DNA of 64,000 nucleotides from the IMG/VR virus record IMGVR_UViG_3300048592_000962, positions 62,001-126,000 of that record. One strand, given 5' to 3'. Position 1 is the first letter of the stretch. Each line of letters starts with the position of its first letter. Position numbers and translations under genes: made by a program. Source of the DNA: a virus. Below, piece after piece: positions 16,143 through 23,862 of this stretch. Under the pieces are notes generated by a model. It saw nothing but the letters and a program-made list of their open reading frames with translations, had not been told where the DNA came from and made no database searches.

Positions 16143-16715
16143 ATGACGATTTCGAAGCGCGACGCGTTCGTGATGACGGCGGAGCAGGCTGCTGCTGGCC
16201 GTAAGATGTGGCAGCAGTCTGGTCAGGTGGGACGGCTCGTTCAGTCGACGATGAGCGCCGAAGACACGGCACCGAAGACCTGGATCCTCTGGGTGAACGC
16301 GCCATCTCCGAACTTCGACACGCTGGAGTGCGAGTTGTACACGGTGGGTCGCGCGTCCGATCCGACCGAGGGCATCGCGATGCTGGTCGGAATGTGCCCG
16401 AAGTGCGGGAACCACTTCTCTGTTCGAGAAGACAACAAGCAGATGCACGTCGACTGGGTGACGTACCGCGAGGCTTCGCGGTTTCTTCGGATGAACTTCG
16501 GGCGGCACATGCGCACCACGATGGGGCGCGACCCAAGGGATGATGACAAGATCCCGGTGGTTTCTTCTCCGGAACGGTGGGCGTGTGATTACTGCCGCGA
16601 GTGGTGTGTGCGCGTCGACCGCTCTGTCGCACGGAACGACTACTCCGGCGTGAACAAGATCATCGTCGACCAGAACGTTCCGATCATCGGGTCAGGCAAG
16701 AAGGACAGCGACTGA
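16143..16715 (+). CDS. Protein with two CxxC zinc knuckles
   Basis: 190 aa. CPKCGNHFSV (about residue 84) and CDYCREWCV (about residue 145) are typical zinc-ribbon halves. The segment between them is basic (SRFLRMNFGRHMRTTMGRDP). No catalytic motif was seen. The 3' end overlaps the following MSY-start gene by one base (TGATG). Nucleic-acid or protein binding is plausible. Confidence 0.7.
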   Translation: MTISKRDAFVMTAEQAAAGRKMWQQSGQVGRLVQSTMSAEDTAPKTWILWVNAPSPNFDTLECELYTVGRASDPTEGIAMLVGMCPKCGNHFSVREDNKQMHVDWVTYREASRFLRMNFGRHMRTTMGRDPRDDDKIPVVSSPERWACDYCREWCVRVDRSVARNDYSGVNKIIVDQNVPIIGSGKKDSD

Positions 16716-17089
16716 TGAGCTACCATCTTCCCGCTCAGCGTCGGCCGTTGGCCGATTCGGTTCACCCGGCCTACAGCCTTCAGCCGCTGCCGCCGAGCCC
16801 CACGACTCCGCTGGCGCAGGCACCTGCGCCAACGCAGGCGGCCGGCATGGACCCAATGACGAAGAAGATTCTGATCGGAATCGCTGTCGCAGTCGTCATC
16901 GCCGCCATCCTGTACTGGCTGGATCAGCAGAGCGGCGGCGCCTCGCGTCCGGTGAAGCGCAATCGGGGCACTGCGAAGAAGATGAGCACCGGGGAACTCG
17001 CCAAGAACCTCTACTCGCGCCTGGAGCGACGCGGCGGCGTTTCCGATACGACGATGCGCTCCCTGCGCGCTCTCAGCAAGAATGCGTGA
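16715..17089 (+). CDS. MSY-start single-pass membrane protein
   Basis: 124 aa, beginning MSYHLPAQRRPLADSV. A Pro-rich arm of about 45 residues precedes a transmembrane helix (KKILIGIAVAVVIAAILYWL, about residues 50-69) and a basic C-terminal domain (RPVKRNRGTAKK, then helices). It shares the MSY start and one-helix plan with several other small proteins. Likely a virion or host-membrane protein; exact role unknown. Confidence 0.7.
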   Translation: MSYHLPAQRRPLADSVHPAYSLQPLPPSPTTPLAQAPAPTQAAGMDPMTKKILIGIAVAVVIAAILYWLDQQSGGASRPVKRNRGTAKKMSTGELAKNLYSRLERRGGVSDTTMRSLRALSKNA

Positions 17090-17511
17090 GCACCACTGTC
17101 CGAGACGAGTGGATTCGAGGTCTTTCTGACCCCGTCCTTCTGATTGTCGCCGGCACGCGGTTTGGCGTCTCAGAGTCCTATGTCTGGCGGCTCCTGGACA
17201 GGTATGCGGAGCGCGTTGCCCGCCCCAACCTGGTGATTCACGGAGCGTGCAGCGGCGTCGACAGCTTCGCGGACTCGTGGGCGAAGTCCCGTGGCATTCT
17301 CGTGGACCCGCACCCAGCGAAGTGGCAAAAGGTGCCGGGTGGTAAGATCGACAGGTCTCAGGGTCCACGAAGGAACTCGAAGATGGCCGCTCTCGGGACT
17401 CACTGCCTGGTGATTCGGTACAGTGATTCCAAGGGCTCGATCGACATGGAGAAGAAGGCTAGGGCTCGGGGGCTCGTGGTTCACACGGTGCTTTTGAAGG
17501 ACAGACCATGA
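17086..17511 (+). CDS. SLOG-superfamily (DUF2493/YspA-like) nucleotide-binding protein
   Basis: 141 aa from GTG overlapping the previous stop. LLIVAGTRFG (residues 19-28), VIHGACSGVDSFADSWAKSRG and the downstream Gly/Arg-Asn segment match the Rossmann-like SLOG fold of DUF2493 proteins, which sense or process nucleotide-derived ligands. Such proteins are frequent in phages and near conflict systems. Here it is the second gene before the 36-nt array, so an association is possible but not shown. Confidence 0.75.
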   Translation: MSTTVRDEWIRGLSDPVLLIVAGTRFGVSESYVWRLLDRYAERVARPNLVIHGACSGVDSFADSWAKSRGILVDPHPAKWQKVPGGKIDRSQGPRRNSKMAALGTHCLVIRYSDSKGSIDMEKKARARGLVVHTVLLKDRP

Positions 17512-17765
17512 CCGATACCAAGCAAGCGAAGCAGCGGCTGGTTGATGCGATCGACGCCTTGATGGGCGAAGGGATGTCCGCGGAGGACGTGGTCGACGCC
17601 CTGGTCTCGGCCATTTCGAGGCGGCAGGCAACGGCGCAAGGGATCTCCGACCGACGGCGACGAGAAGAACTCCTGCTCTTTCAGTCGGATGCAATCACCG
17701 TCCTTCGCGACGCGATTCGGCGGCTCGGAATCGCGCGTCGTTCCGCAAGAAGCATCGCGGGATAG
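17508..17765 (+). CDS. Small helical protein adjoining the 36-nt array
   Basis: 85 aa, ATG overlapping the SLOG gene stop (ATGA). Predicted fully helical (LVDAIDALMGEGMSAEDVVD) with a basic C-terminal half (RRRREELL, RRLGIARRSARSIAG). It is the last gene before the array, whose promoter-like sequence begins about 11 nt after the stop. No Nop-domain or nuclease signature is visible. Function unknown. Confidence 0.6.
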   Translation: MTDTKQAKQRLVDAIDALMGEGMSAEDVVDALVSAISRRQATAQGISDRRRREELLLFQSDAITVLRDAIRRLGIARRSARSIAG

Positions 17766-17775
17766 CAGTTCGAGC

Positions 17776-17803
17776 TTGCACGTGGACAAAGTCCGTCTAT
17801 CGT
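17776..17803 (+). promoter_or_regulatory. Promoter-like sequence leading into the 36-nt array
   Basis: TTGCAC (17776-17781), a 16-nt spacer, and TATCGT (17798-17803), with TATAAC at 17803-17808 as an alternative -10. It directly abuts the first recognisable array unit and points into it, suggesting the array is transcribed on the + strand. Confidence 0.5.
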
Positions 17804-18378
17804 ATAACAGCCGAGCACACGCCGTCACCCGCTGACAAGCGCTAGCCAGATTGCAGGCCACAACCGAGACCGCGCCGCGAGCCGCCGCACGATCGACCAC
17901 CGTAATCACCTTGCGAGCCATACGAGGCCCGACACCCGGCGACTACGCGCGAACCGTCAAATACTCGTCACCCGGTGAGCCTTCGTGAGCCCTTCGACCC
18001 ACTTCACTCAGCGGACCATCGCGAGCCGTATCACGCACTTCACCCGAATGGTGTGCGCGAACCGCCCTCTCTGCGAAAACCGAACAGCTTCCGTGAGCCG
18101 TGACCTATCCCTTCTCGTCGTGTCCCCGCGAACCGTCAGTTCTACGTCATCCGAACAGTTTTCGTGAGCCGTATCCCGTGCCTCACCCATCTGCGTGTCG
18201 CGAGCCGTACCACGAACTTCTTCCAAATCGCGTCCGCGAGCCGTGCGAACACCGCCACCCAGCGACCAAACGCGAGCCGTGTCCTCCCCTGCACTCAGAT
18301 TGTCCGGGCGCGCCGCCACTGTCTCGTCACCCGTATGCTCTTCGCGCGCTTGCGTCTGTCGGACACTCCACGTAGTGT
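17804..18378 (+). repeat. 36-nt-period two-block repeat array (TIGR-array-like)
   Basis: Up to 16 units of 36 nt (one of 35). Each well-kept unit has block 1, CGYGARCCGT, starting at 17948, 17984, 18020, 18056, 18092, 18127, 18163, 18199, 18235 and 18271; about 8 variable bases; block 2, roughly CNTCACCCR; then about 9 variable bases. Degenerate units continue on both sides (17804-17947 and 18307-18378). The period, the two conserved blocks and two short variable segments per unit match published TIGR guide-RNA arrays, which are processed to 36-nt RNAs. The frame reading Arg-Glu-Pro per unit contains stops and a frameshift, so it is not an intact gene. No Tas protein was recognised nearby. 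Confidence 0.65.
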
Positions 18379-18391
18379 CTGACACACGCGC
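18343..18391 (+). promoter_or_regulatory. Promoter of glycosyltransferase operon
   Basis: TTGCGT (18350-18355), a 17-nt spacer, TAGTGT (18373-18378), then TGTCTGACA at 18376-18384 and ATG at 18392. The expected transcript leader is only about 7 nt. It overlaps the last degenerate array units, so array and operon transcription may interfere. Confidence 0.5.
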
Positions 18392-19717
18392 ATGGACGAC
18401 ATCAAGTACGACGACCGCAGCGACGACGAGCTGGCCTCGTTGGAGCAGAGCTTCAAGGCGCCTGGCGGCCCGCGAAACTACGTTGCTGCCCCGGCGCCGG
18501 GCTGGGACACCCGTGGGATCTGGCACTGCTTCGACTCCGGCTCCCGCAGCGGCTACACCGCCCACGCGGTCGGCTTGCACTGGGCGCTGAACGAGGAGCT
18601 GAAGATCCCAACGCAGCTCGTTCCGCATCGCAGCCTCGACGTCGACATCGAGCGTTTCCCTGCCGATCGCCAGGACATGCTCTTCGAGTGGCACAAGCAG
18701 GCGGTCGGCCTCCCCGAGCTACTCGTCGTCAGCTTCCCGCCCGAGACGGCGGAAGAGATGTCGGGGGTGCATGGGCGCATTGTCCCCTACTGCGCGTTCG
18801 AGGGCGACAAGGTCAGCTCGCTCTGCGCCCAGCTCTGCAACGGGCCTGCCTTCGCGGAGGTGTGGGTCGTATCTGACTTCGTTCGGAGAGCGCTCCTGAC
18901 TGGAGGCGTTGCACCGGAGCGCGTGCGCACGGTGACACCGCTGCTCTGTGGTGGCCCGTACCGCATGCCGGCATTCGATGCGATCGCGGAGGCGCGTCAG
19001 CGGCGCTCCGAACAGGGCGAGCCCTTCCGATTCGGCGTGATGGGTACCTGGCACAGCCGCAAGGGGTTTCACCAGCTGGTCCGGGCGTACTGGTCTCGCT
19101 TCTCTCGCTCGGACGAAGTGGAACTCGTCGTGCGCACGAGCAATTTCGGTCGCCGCCGCACGATCAAGGAGTTCGAGGGTTTTGTCACGGGACAGCTTCG
19201 AGAGATCGCCGAAGAGATGGGCCACAAGAACTGGCCCGATGCGCGCACCACCGCACGAATCAAGCTCCTCACGGGCACGGCGCTGACCGACGTCGAGGTT
19301 GTCGAGTGGATTTCATCGCTCGATTGCTACGTGAATCCTTCCTACGGTGAAGGGCTCGGCATCCCGCAGCACTGGGCGAAGGCCTGTGACGTTCCGATCG
19401 TGACGAGCGACTGGGGTGCCGTCGGTGATCTCTGTCTCTTCACCGGCGGAGACTTCGTGTTCGAATCGAAACTGATGCCGGTCGACCCGGAGATCCCAAA
19501 GGTCTCTCTGATGTTCGACCGTCGAACCCAGTGGGGCGGATACGAAACGGCTCAACTCGCGCACGCCATGAGCAACGCATTCGAGGCCGGACGACGCACC
19601 ACTCGACACTCGTCGGCCGACCTGGTCAGGCAGAAGTTCGGCGTCGCTGCGGCTTCAACGTCAGCGTACATCGCGTGCACCTCCGTCTCCGAGTCGCTTG
19701 CGAGGATTGCGGGATGA
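18392..19717 (+). CDS. Glycosyltransferase, GT4-like
   Basis: 441 aa. The C-terminal half has the GT-B signature: FRFGVMGTWHSRKGFHQLVR (start of the nucleotide-sugar domain), then VEWISSLDCYVNPSYGEGLG with the E-x7-E-like acidic region used by GT4 retaining enzymes. The N-terminal half carries acceptor-side motifs (WHCFDSGSRSGYTAHAV). Likely transfers sugar to a phage or host surface polymer, virion protein or DNA base. First gene of a cassette with two further glycosyltransferases and a methyltransferase. Confidence 0.8.
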   Translation: MDDIKYDDRSDDELASLEQSFKAPGGPRNYVAAPAPGWDTRGIWHCFDSGSRSGYTAHAVGLHWALNEELKIPTQLVPHRSLDVDIERFPADRQDMLFEWHKQAVGLPELLVVSFPPETAEEMSGVHGRIVPYCAFEGDKVSSLCAQLCNGPAFAEVWVVSDFVRRALLTGGVAPERVRTVTPLLCGGPYRMPAFDAIAEARQRRSEQGEPFRFGVMGTWHSRKGFHQLVRAYWSRFSRSDEVELVVRTSNFGRRRTIKEFEGFVTGQLREIAEEMGHKNWPDARTTARIKLLTGTALTDVEVVEWISSLDCYVNPSYGEGLGIPQHWAKACDVPIVTSDWGAVGDLCLFTGGDFVFESKLMPVDPEIPKVSLMFDRRTQWGGYETAQLAHAMSNAFEAGRRTTRHSSADLVRQKFGVAAASTSAYIACTSVSESLARIAG

Positions 19718-20802
19718 GCGCAATCGTCGACATCGTGGGTCACTTCGGAACCGAGTTCTCATACGCGACTGTGGCGAGCAACGTCGCTCGCGCACTCGAA
19801 GAGCGTGGACTTCTCGGCGTGGCGTCGAATCTCGATCCCAAGTGGCACCCAAAGCACAAGTGGCTGGCAGATCAGACCATGCGAGGGCGCGGAACTCACG
19901 TCGTTCTATTCACTCCGCCGCACCACTACATCGACGCGTACTCTCAGTCGTATGGCCGAGACCGGTCTGCCATCTTCATGAGTCCAAACACCGACACCTT
20001 GTCGGACGAACACGCGCTGACGTGCAGCCAGTTCAGCTTGGTACTGTGCCCGTCCGCGTGGTGTCGGCGCGTGGTTGAGCGCGCGGTGCCGGAAGCGGAC
20101 ACGGCGGTGGTCCCTCTGGGCGTGGACGCGGAGCTGTGGTCTCAGGAGCTGTCGGACGCTCGATTCAATCGGCTTTCCGAGGGCGAGAAGCCTGTTCTGC
20201 TACATCTGAGCAGCGATCAGTTCTGGCCGGGTCGCAAGGGGACAGAGGAGCTTCTGAAGGCATGGAGCATCTCGTCGGCGCGTGATGTCGCGACGCTTCT
20301 TCTGCACGTGCCGCCCGCGCTTCTCGTACCGGCGACCTATTTGCTTCGGCACCTCGACCTGGAAGATTCCGTCGAGGTGATCTCGGGAGAGCTTCGCGGC
20401 GGCGCGTCGTCGATGCGCAACCTTTTCGGCCGGGCCGATCTGCTGGTGGCTCCCTCTCGCTGCGAAGGCTTCGGGATCATGCTCCTCTCCGCCATCTACG
20501 CCGGGCTTCCGCTGCTGTCGACGTTCAACACCGGGCACGCAGACTTCCTGGCGCAGGCACCAGGGGGTTGGTTCGGGGTTCCTACGAGGGACGCGGGCCC
20601 TCTCCCTGGTGAAACGGGACAAGCTCCGATCGTGGAGCCCGAGGCGTTGGCTGCCTCTCTGAACGTCGCGGTTGCTCAACACGCTCTGCTGCGCCTGATG
20701 TGGACGAACAGCTGGCGTGGTGACGAGGCGCTGACGTGGTCACCGCGAGCGCGCGAATGGGCCAGAGTAATCGAACGTTGGACGACGGAGGAAGCATGCT
20801 GA
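19714..20802 (+). CDS. Glycosyltransferase, GT4-like
   Basis: 362 aa, ATGA overlap with the preceding glycosyltransferase. GT-B fold features: IVDIVGHFGTEFSYATVA at the N-terminus, VLLHLSSDQFWPGRKGTEEL opening the second domain, and LLVAPSRCEGFGIMLLSAI, the conserved acidic Glu region. Donor and acceptor cannot be read from the sequence. It probably acts on the same glycan as its neighbours. Confidence 0.8.
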   Translation: MSAIVDIVGHFGTEFSYATVASNVARALEERGLLGVASNLDPKWHPKHKWLADQTMRGRGTHVVLFTPPHHYIDAYSQSYGRDRSAIFMSPNTDTLSDEHALTCSQFSLVLCPSAWCRRVVERAVPEADTAVVPLGVDAELWSQELSDARFNRLSEGEKPVLLHLSSDQFWPGRKGTEELLKAWSISSARDVATLLLHVPPALLVPATYLLRHLDLEDSVEVISGELRGGASSMRNLFGRADLLVAPSRCEGFGIMLLSAIYAGLPLLSTFNTGHADFLAQAPGGWFGVPTRDAGPLPGETGQAPIVEPEALAASLNVAVAQHALLRLMWTNSWRGDEALTWSPRAREWARVIERWTTEEAC

Positions 20803-21122
20803 ATATCGGTTCGATGGGAGCGGCGCTGAGAGAAATCGGAAGCGGTTTCGTGCAGGTGGTCACCCGCATGAAGGACTTCAACATGATCGAAGTCCCATCC
20901 TCGCCACAAGAGCAGACGAAAACGGTGACGATGCACCCCGTCGACCAGCTCTTCGCTTTCACAGCTGTCGGGTTTCGCGAGCTGGGCGAAACCGACGTGT
21001 GGGAGTTTCGCGTGATGGAACAGACTCCAGGAGGACCCGTGCCGTCTCTGCTCTACATGCGTGGTTCCGACATCTTCTGGGTCAAAGCTGCATCTAGGGT
21101 GCAGGTAGGCGCCGGTGGCTGA
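20796..21122 (+). CDS. Small protein of unknown function
   Basis: 108 aa. ATG 20796 is preceded by GGAGGAAGC and overlaps the glycosyltransferase stop. The N-terminal 25 residues look amphipathic (MGAALREIGSGFVQVV); the rest is beta-rich (KTVTMHPVDQLFAFTAVGFR). Its 3' end overlaps the next gene by 8 nt. No family was recognised. Confidence 0.65.
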   Translation: MLNIGSMGAALREIGSGFVQVVTRMKDFNMIEVPSSPQEQTKTVTMHPVDQLFAFTAVGFRELGETDVWEFRVMEQTPGGPVPSLLYMRGSDIFWVKAASRVQVGAGG

Positions 21123-21312
21123 GGACAAGGAAACGAATTCCGTCCGCCTTTCCGCTCGCATCAAGCCGAGCGCATACGAGCGGCTGGAGAGATTTGCCTC
21201 GGCCAAGGGATGGTACCTGCCAAGCGGCAAACCGAACATCAGTCGCGCGCTGAACGAGGTTCTCGCTCAGCTCGATCGACTCATACAGCGTGCAGGGAGG
21301 AAGCAGCGATGA
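21115..21312 (+). CDS. Small ribbon-helix-helix-like DNA-binding protein
   Basis: 65 aa from GTG. SVRLSARIKPSAYERLERFA resembles the beta strand plus first helix of ribbon-helix-helix regulators, followed by an insert with Gly/Pro and a second helix (ISRALNEVLAQLDRLI). Basic C-terminus. A local repressor role is plausible. It overlaps the next gene by 4 nt. Confidence 0.6.
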   Translation: MAEDKETNSVRLSARIKPSAYERLERFASAKGWYLPSGKPNISRALNEVLAQLDRLIQRAGRKQR

Positions 21313-21806
21313 CGGATGAGAAGAAGAACGACGCTTTGGTAGTCAGCACACCGGCTGCGGCACAGGCCTTGGCTCGACGAATCGCAGGAGGCGCGCCGCC
21401 GAACGAGGCTACCTTCTGGTGCATGACCTGCGGGTTCAACGGCAAGTACCCCAGGGGCATGACGCTTCAGTTCGACGACGACGAGATGGCTGGCCTCGGC
21501 GGTGATCCGTATAAGTGGGCCGACCACCAGCCCTGCCCCGAATGCGATTCGATGACTCTGGTGCCCTGGGATGCCCTCGGCGACAAGTCGTTCACCATCA
21601 AGGGCGCCGCGAAGGAATCGCGTCAGCAGGAGTACCGCGAGCAAGCGGAGGTTCAGGCGGAGGTCTTCGGGAAGAAGATCGCCGAGGTCATGGTCGGCTC
21701 CGTGCTCGACGGCGGCATGAAGGACCCGACGGACCAGACCGACGATGAACGCGAGAACTACCCAGACGCGTCCGAGGTCGACACCTCCGACCTGAAGGCG
21801 CGCTGA
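21309..21806 (+). CDS. Zinc-ribbon protein of unknown function
   Basis: 165 aa. CMTCGFNGKYPRG and CPECDSMTLVPW (about residues 38 and 75) form a two-knuckle zinc ribbon. A helical, Glu/Gln-rich stretch follows (SRQQEYREQAEVQAEVFGKK) and an acidic C-terminus. ATGA overlap with the preceding gene. Function unknown. Confidence 0.65.
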   Translation: MTDEKKNDALVVSTPAAAQALARRIAGGAPPNEATFWCMTCGFNGKYPRGMTLQFDDDEMAGLGGDPYKWADHQPCPECDSMTLVPWDALGDKSFTIKGAAKESRQQEYREQAEVQAEVFGKKIAEVMVGSVLDGGMKDPTDQTDDERENYPDASEVDTSDLKAR

Positions 21807-21808
21807 CC

Positions 21809-22456
21809 ATGTTCGACCGATCGCGACTCGAAGAGCTGAACGCCGACCACCATCGGCGCATGGCCCAGATGCCATCTCGTGGCAGCAACGACACGAGGGA
21901 TTCCCAGTCTCGCAGCAAGCTCATCGCGGCCGTCCACGGGTGCATCTCGCGACACCGAATGGCTCTCCTGCCGGGGGAGCAGTTTCGCGTGCTCGAACTG
22001 GGGGCAGGATACGCAGGAGACCGGCCGACGCTCATCACGGAGTTCGGGGCCCACTACACTGGTATCGAGGCAGTGAAGCACGTTGCCGAGGCGGCAAGCG
22101 CGAACCTGCCGTCTGGCGAGCCGATTCTGCACATGGCGATCGAGGAGCTGCCTCCCGAGTGGGAAGGGAGGTTCCACCTCGTGTACAGCCGGCACGTGAT
22201 GGAGCACGTCCTCGACGTGGATCTCGCCCTTTCCAACATCAAGCGGGCGCTGGCTCCAAACGGGATCGTCGCGTCGGTCACTCCGCACTACTTCCCCGAT
22301 CCGGAGCCAGCTCATGTGACGCAGCTCAGGATCGAAGAGTGGCTTCACGCGTACAAGCGAGCAGGGCTGACGTCCGTGTACGCGACGATCGAGCACTTCG
22401 CGTGCGAGGAGGCGCACATTCTTGCGGTGAGAGACACGTGGGAGCTTCAGCCGTGA
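21809..22456 (+). CDS. Class I SAM-dependent methyltransferase
   Basis: 215 aa. Motif I (FRVLELGAGYAGDRPTLI, about residues 58-75), an acidic end of strand 2 (YTGIEAVK), motif IV-like LVYSRHVMEHVLDVD and LAPNGIVASVTP are all present and in order, giving a complete small methyltransferase. MEHV is the pattern of Methyltransf_11/23 types. Placed among glycosyltransferases, it probably methylates a sugar or a linked metabolite. Confidence 0.8.
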   Translation: MFDRSRLEELNADHHRRMAQMPSRGSNDTRDSQSRSKLIAAVHGCISRHRMALLPGEQFRVLELGAGYAGDRPTLITEFGAHYTGIEAVKHVAEAASANLPSGEPILHMAIEELPPEWEGRFHLVYSRHVMEHVLDVDLALSNIKRALAPNGIVASVTPHYFPDPEPAHVTQLRIEEWLHAYKRAGLTSVYATIEHFACEEAHILAVRDTWELQP

Positions 22457-23307
22457 TCGTTGTAACGGCGAACCAGGCGCCGACGCTCATGAACATTCTT
22501 GAGCAGTCGTCCTCATGGAAACTGCGATGGGTTCCCACTGCTGATCACGAAGGCGTCAGCGAGATGAAGCTGATGCGAGTGCCGCGATACGATCCCTCGG
22601 ACAGTCCGGTCGCGGCTTTGGTGTGTGCCCCGCATCAGATCGACATCATGAGGACGCGGTTCCCTCGCGCCAAGGTGGTGTGGGTAGCGCACAACGGCTA
22701 CGTGAGGCCAGAGAACCACATGTTCTCGCGAGTCGACGCCTGCCTGGCCTTCAGCGAGAGAGTGGCTTCGCTACATGAGGCGTCGACTGGCGTGAAGACC
22801 TACTTCATCAGCCCCTGGTACGTGCCGTTGCAGTCATGGAAATGGGCGCCGAACCTGTTCGTGACGATTCGCAGTCGGCCTTCGCATCGCATCGACGACA
22901 CGCCTTCGGTTGCGGCGTTTGCGTTGAAGGGGCTTCGTCACGTGTTGTACGGTCAAGATCAGGCCGGTGGATTCATCGACGGGGAGAAGAAGTACGGCGT
23001 ACTGTCCTCGTGCTCCGCGTACGGATCGTTTCTGCATCGCTGCGCCGGATTCGGGCTGGCTGAGCATGAGGCGATGTCTGTTGGCGCTCCGATCCTGGGC
23101 AGCTTCTGGGGCGACATGGAACGCGAGGCACGACTGTACAGCCTGGAGCACAGCATCGACCGTCTGCCGATGCTCGCGAAGATCTTGGCTGAAGACGAGA
23201 GCTTCGCGAAAATCTGCTCTCAGCAGAGCCTCGACTACATCGCCGAGCGCCGGACGAAGGAACGCATGGACCGCAGCATCACGATGTTCCTCGACGCGAT
23301 GGCTTGA
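22453..23307 (+). CDS. Glycosyltransferase-like protein
   Basis: 284 aa from GTG overlapping the methyltransferase stop. VVWVAHNGYVRPENHMFSRV, DACLAFSERVASLHEASTGV and the C-terminal YGSFLHRCAGFGLAEHEAM fit a divergent GT-B glycosyltransferase; the His/Glu-containing last motif corresponds to the donor-binding end. Last gene of the cassette, followed by a bidirectional terminator. Confidence 0.6.
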   Translation: MIVVTANQAPTLMNILEQSSSWKLRWVPTADHEGVSEMKLMRVPRYDPSDSPVAALVCAPHQIDIMRTRFPRAKVVWVAHNGYVRPENHMFSRVDACLAFSERVASLHEASTGVKTYFISPWYVPLQSWKWAPNLFVTIRSRPSHRIDDTPSVAAFALKGLRHVLYGQDQAGGFIDGEKKYGVLSSCSAYGSFLHRCAGFGLAEHEAMSVGAPILGSFWGDMEREARLYSLEHSIDRLPMLAKILAEDESFAKICSQQSLDYIAERRTKERMDRSITMFLDAMA

Positions 23308-23339
23308 CGAGCTTGCTCTCTGAAGTAGAGTACAGTCTC

Positions 23340-23434
23340 TTGCCTTCGGGCAACCGATCCTTCGCGAAACTCCAAAACTCCACCCCCTCGTCTTGAAACG
23401 CCGGCCACCCTCCCCCCGTGGTCGGCGTTTCGCT
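23340..23434. terminator. Bidirectional terminator between convergent operons
   Basis: A 13-bp stem with one mismatch (AAACGCCGGCCAC at 23396-23408 with GTGGTCGGCGTTT at 23418-23430) is followed by CGCTTTT on the + side; the reverse strand sees an equivalent structure. A small TTGCC-TTCG-GGCAA hairpin lies at 23340-23353. It separates the + glycan cassette from the - membrane genes. Confidence 0.75.
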
Positions 23435-23436
23435 TT

Positions 23437-23862
23437 TCAGACGCGAGCCGGCGCCGTCCACACCGCGTTCGCGGCGAACCCGATGGCCGCGCCGAATACC
23501 GCGCCGAGCAGAATGCGACCCGTGACGCCGCCCACGGCGCCGGCCGCGGCGCCGCCCAGAACTGCGGCGACAGCAGCCGTGTTGAGCCCGTCGTTGAGCC
23601 GCTGGCGCCACGCCTGCGCGAAGTCGGTGCTGCTGCACGCAGCCTCGGTCAGAGGACCGACGCCCAGGCCTCTGTACGGGTCTCGACCGTACCGCATCAC
23701 TGCTGGTGTACCTGTCGCGAAGCTCCCGTGCTCGACGTAGGGAGCCAACGGGAGCCCCGCTTCGAGGAGCGGTTGCACCGAGGGTAGGCGGCCGGTCGGC
23801 GTCGTCATGAAGCTGATCTGTCCCGGTACCCACTTCGCTTGCCCCATCCCTCCGTAGCTCAT
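23437..23862 (-). CDS. MSY-start glycine-zipper membrane protein
   Basis: 141 aa from ATG 23862, beginning MSYGGMGQAKWVPGQ; the longer open frame upstream is unlikely because it runs into the next gene. The C-terminal 60 residues are a Gly/Ala-rich zipper (AAVAAVLGGAAAGAVGGVTG, ILLGAVFGAAIGFAANAV) able to form a membrane hairpin. Two Cys/Ser near residue 85. It shares the MSY start with the putative virion-membrane set. Confidence 0.7.
   Translation of the reverse strand: MSYGGMGQAKWVPGQISFMTTPTGRLPSVQPLLEAGLPLAPYVEHGSFATGTPAVMRYGRDPYRGLGVGPLTEAACSSTDFAQAWRQRLNDGLNTAAVAAVLGGAAAGAVGGVTGRILLGAVFGAAIGFAANAVWTAPARV

Noticed and set aside
18100-18375. A 91-aa Arg-Glu-Pro repeat protein in the second half of the array
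   Set aside because: It covers only part of the array, starts in the middle of a unit, and the same frame upstream is broken by a 35-nt unit and stop codons. Kept as the main alternative to the RNA explanation, not as a gene.
17804-18378. CRISPR array
   Set aside because: The unit (36 nt in total) is too short for repeat plus spacer, the conserved blocks are only about 10 nt, and there is no cas gene. A two-block guide array is a better description.
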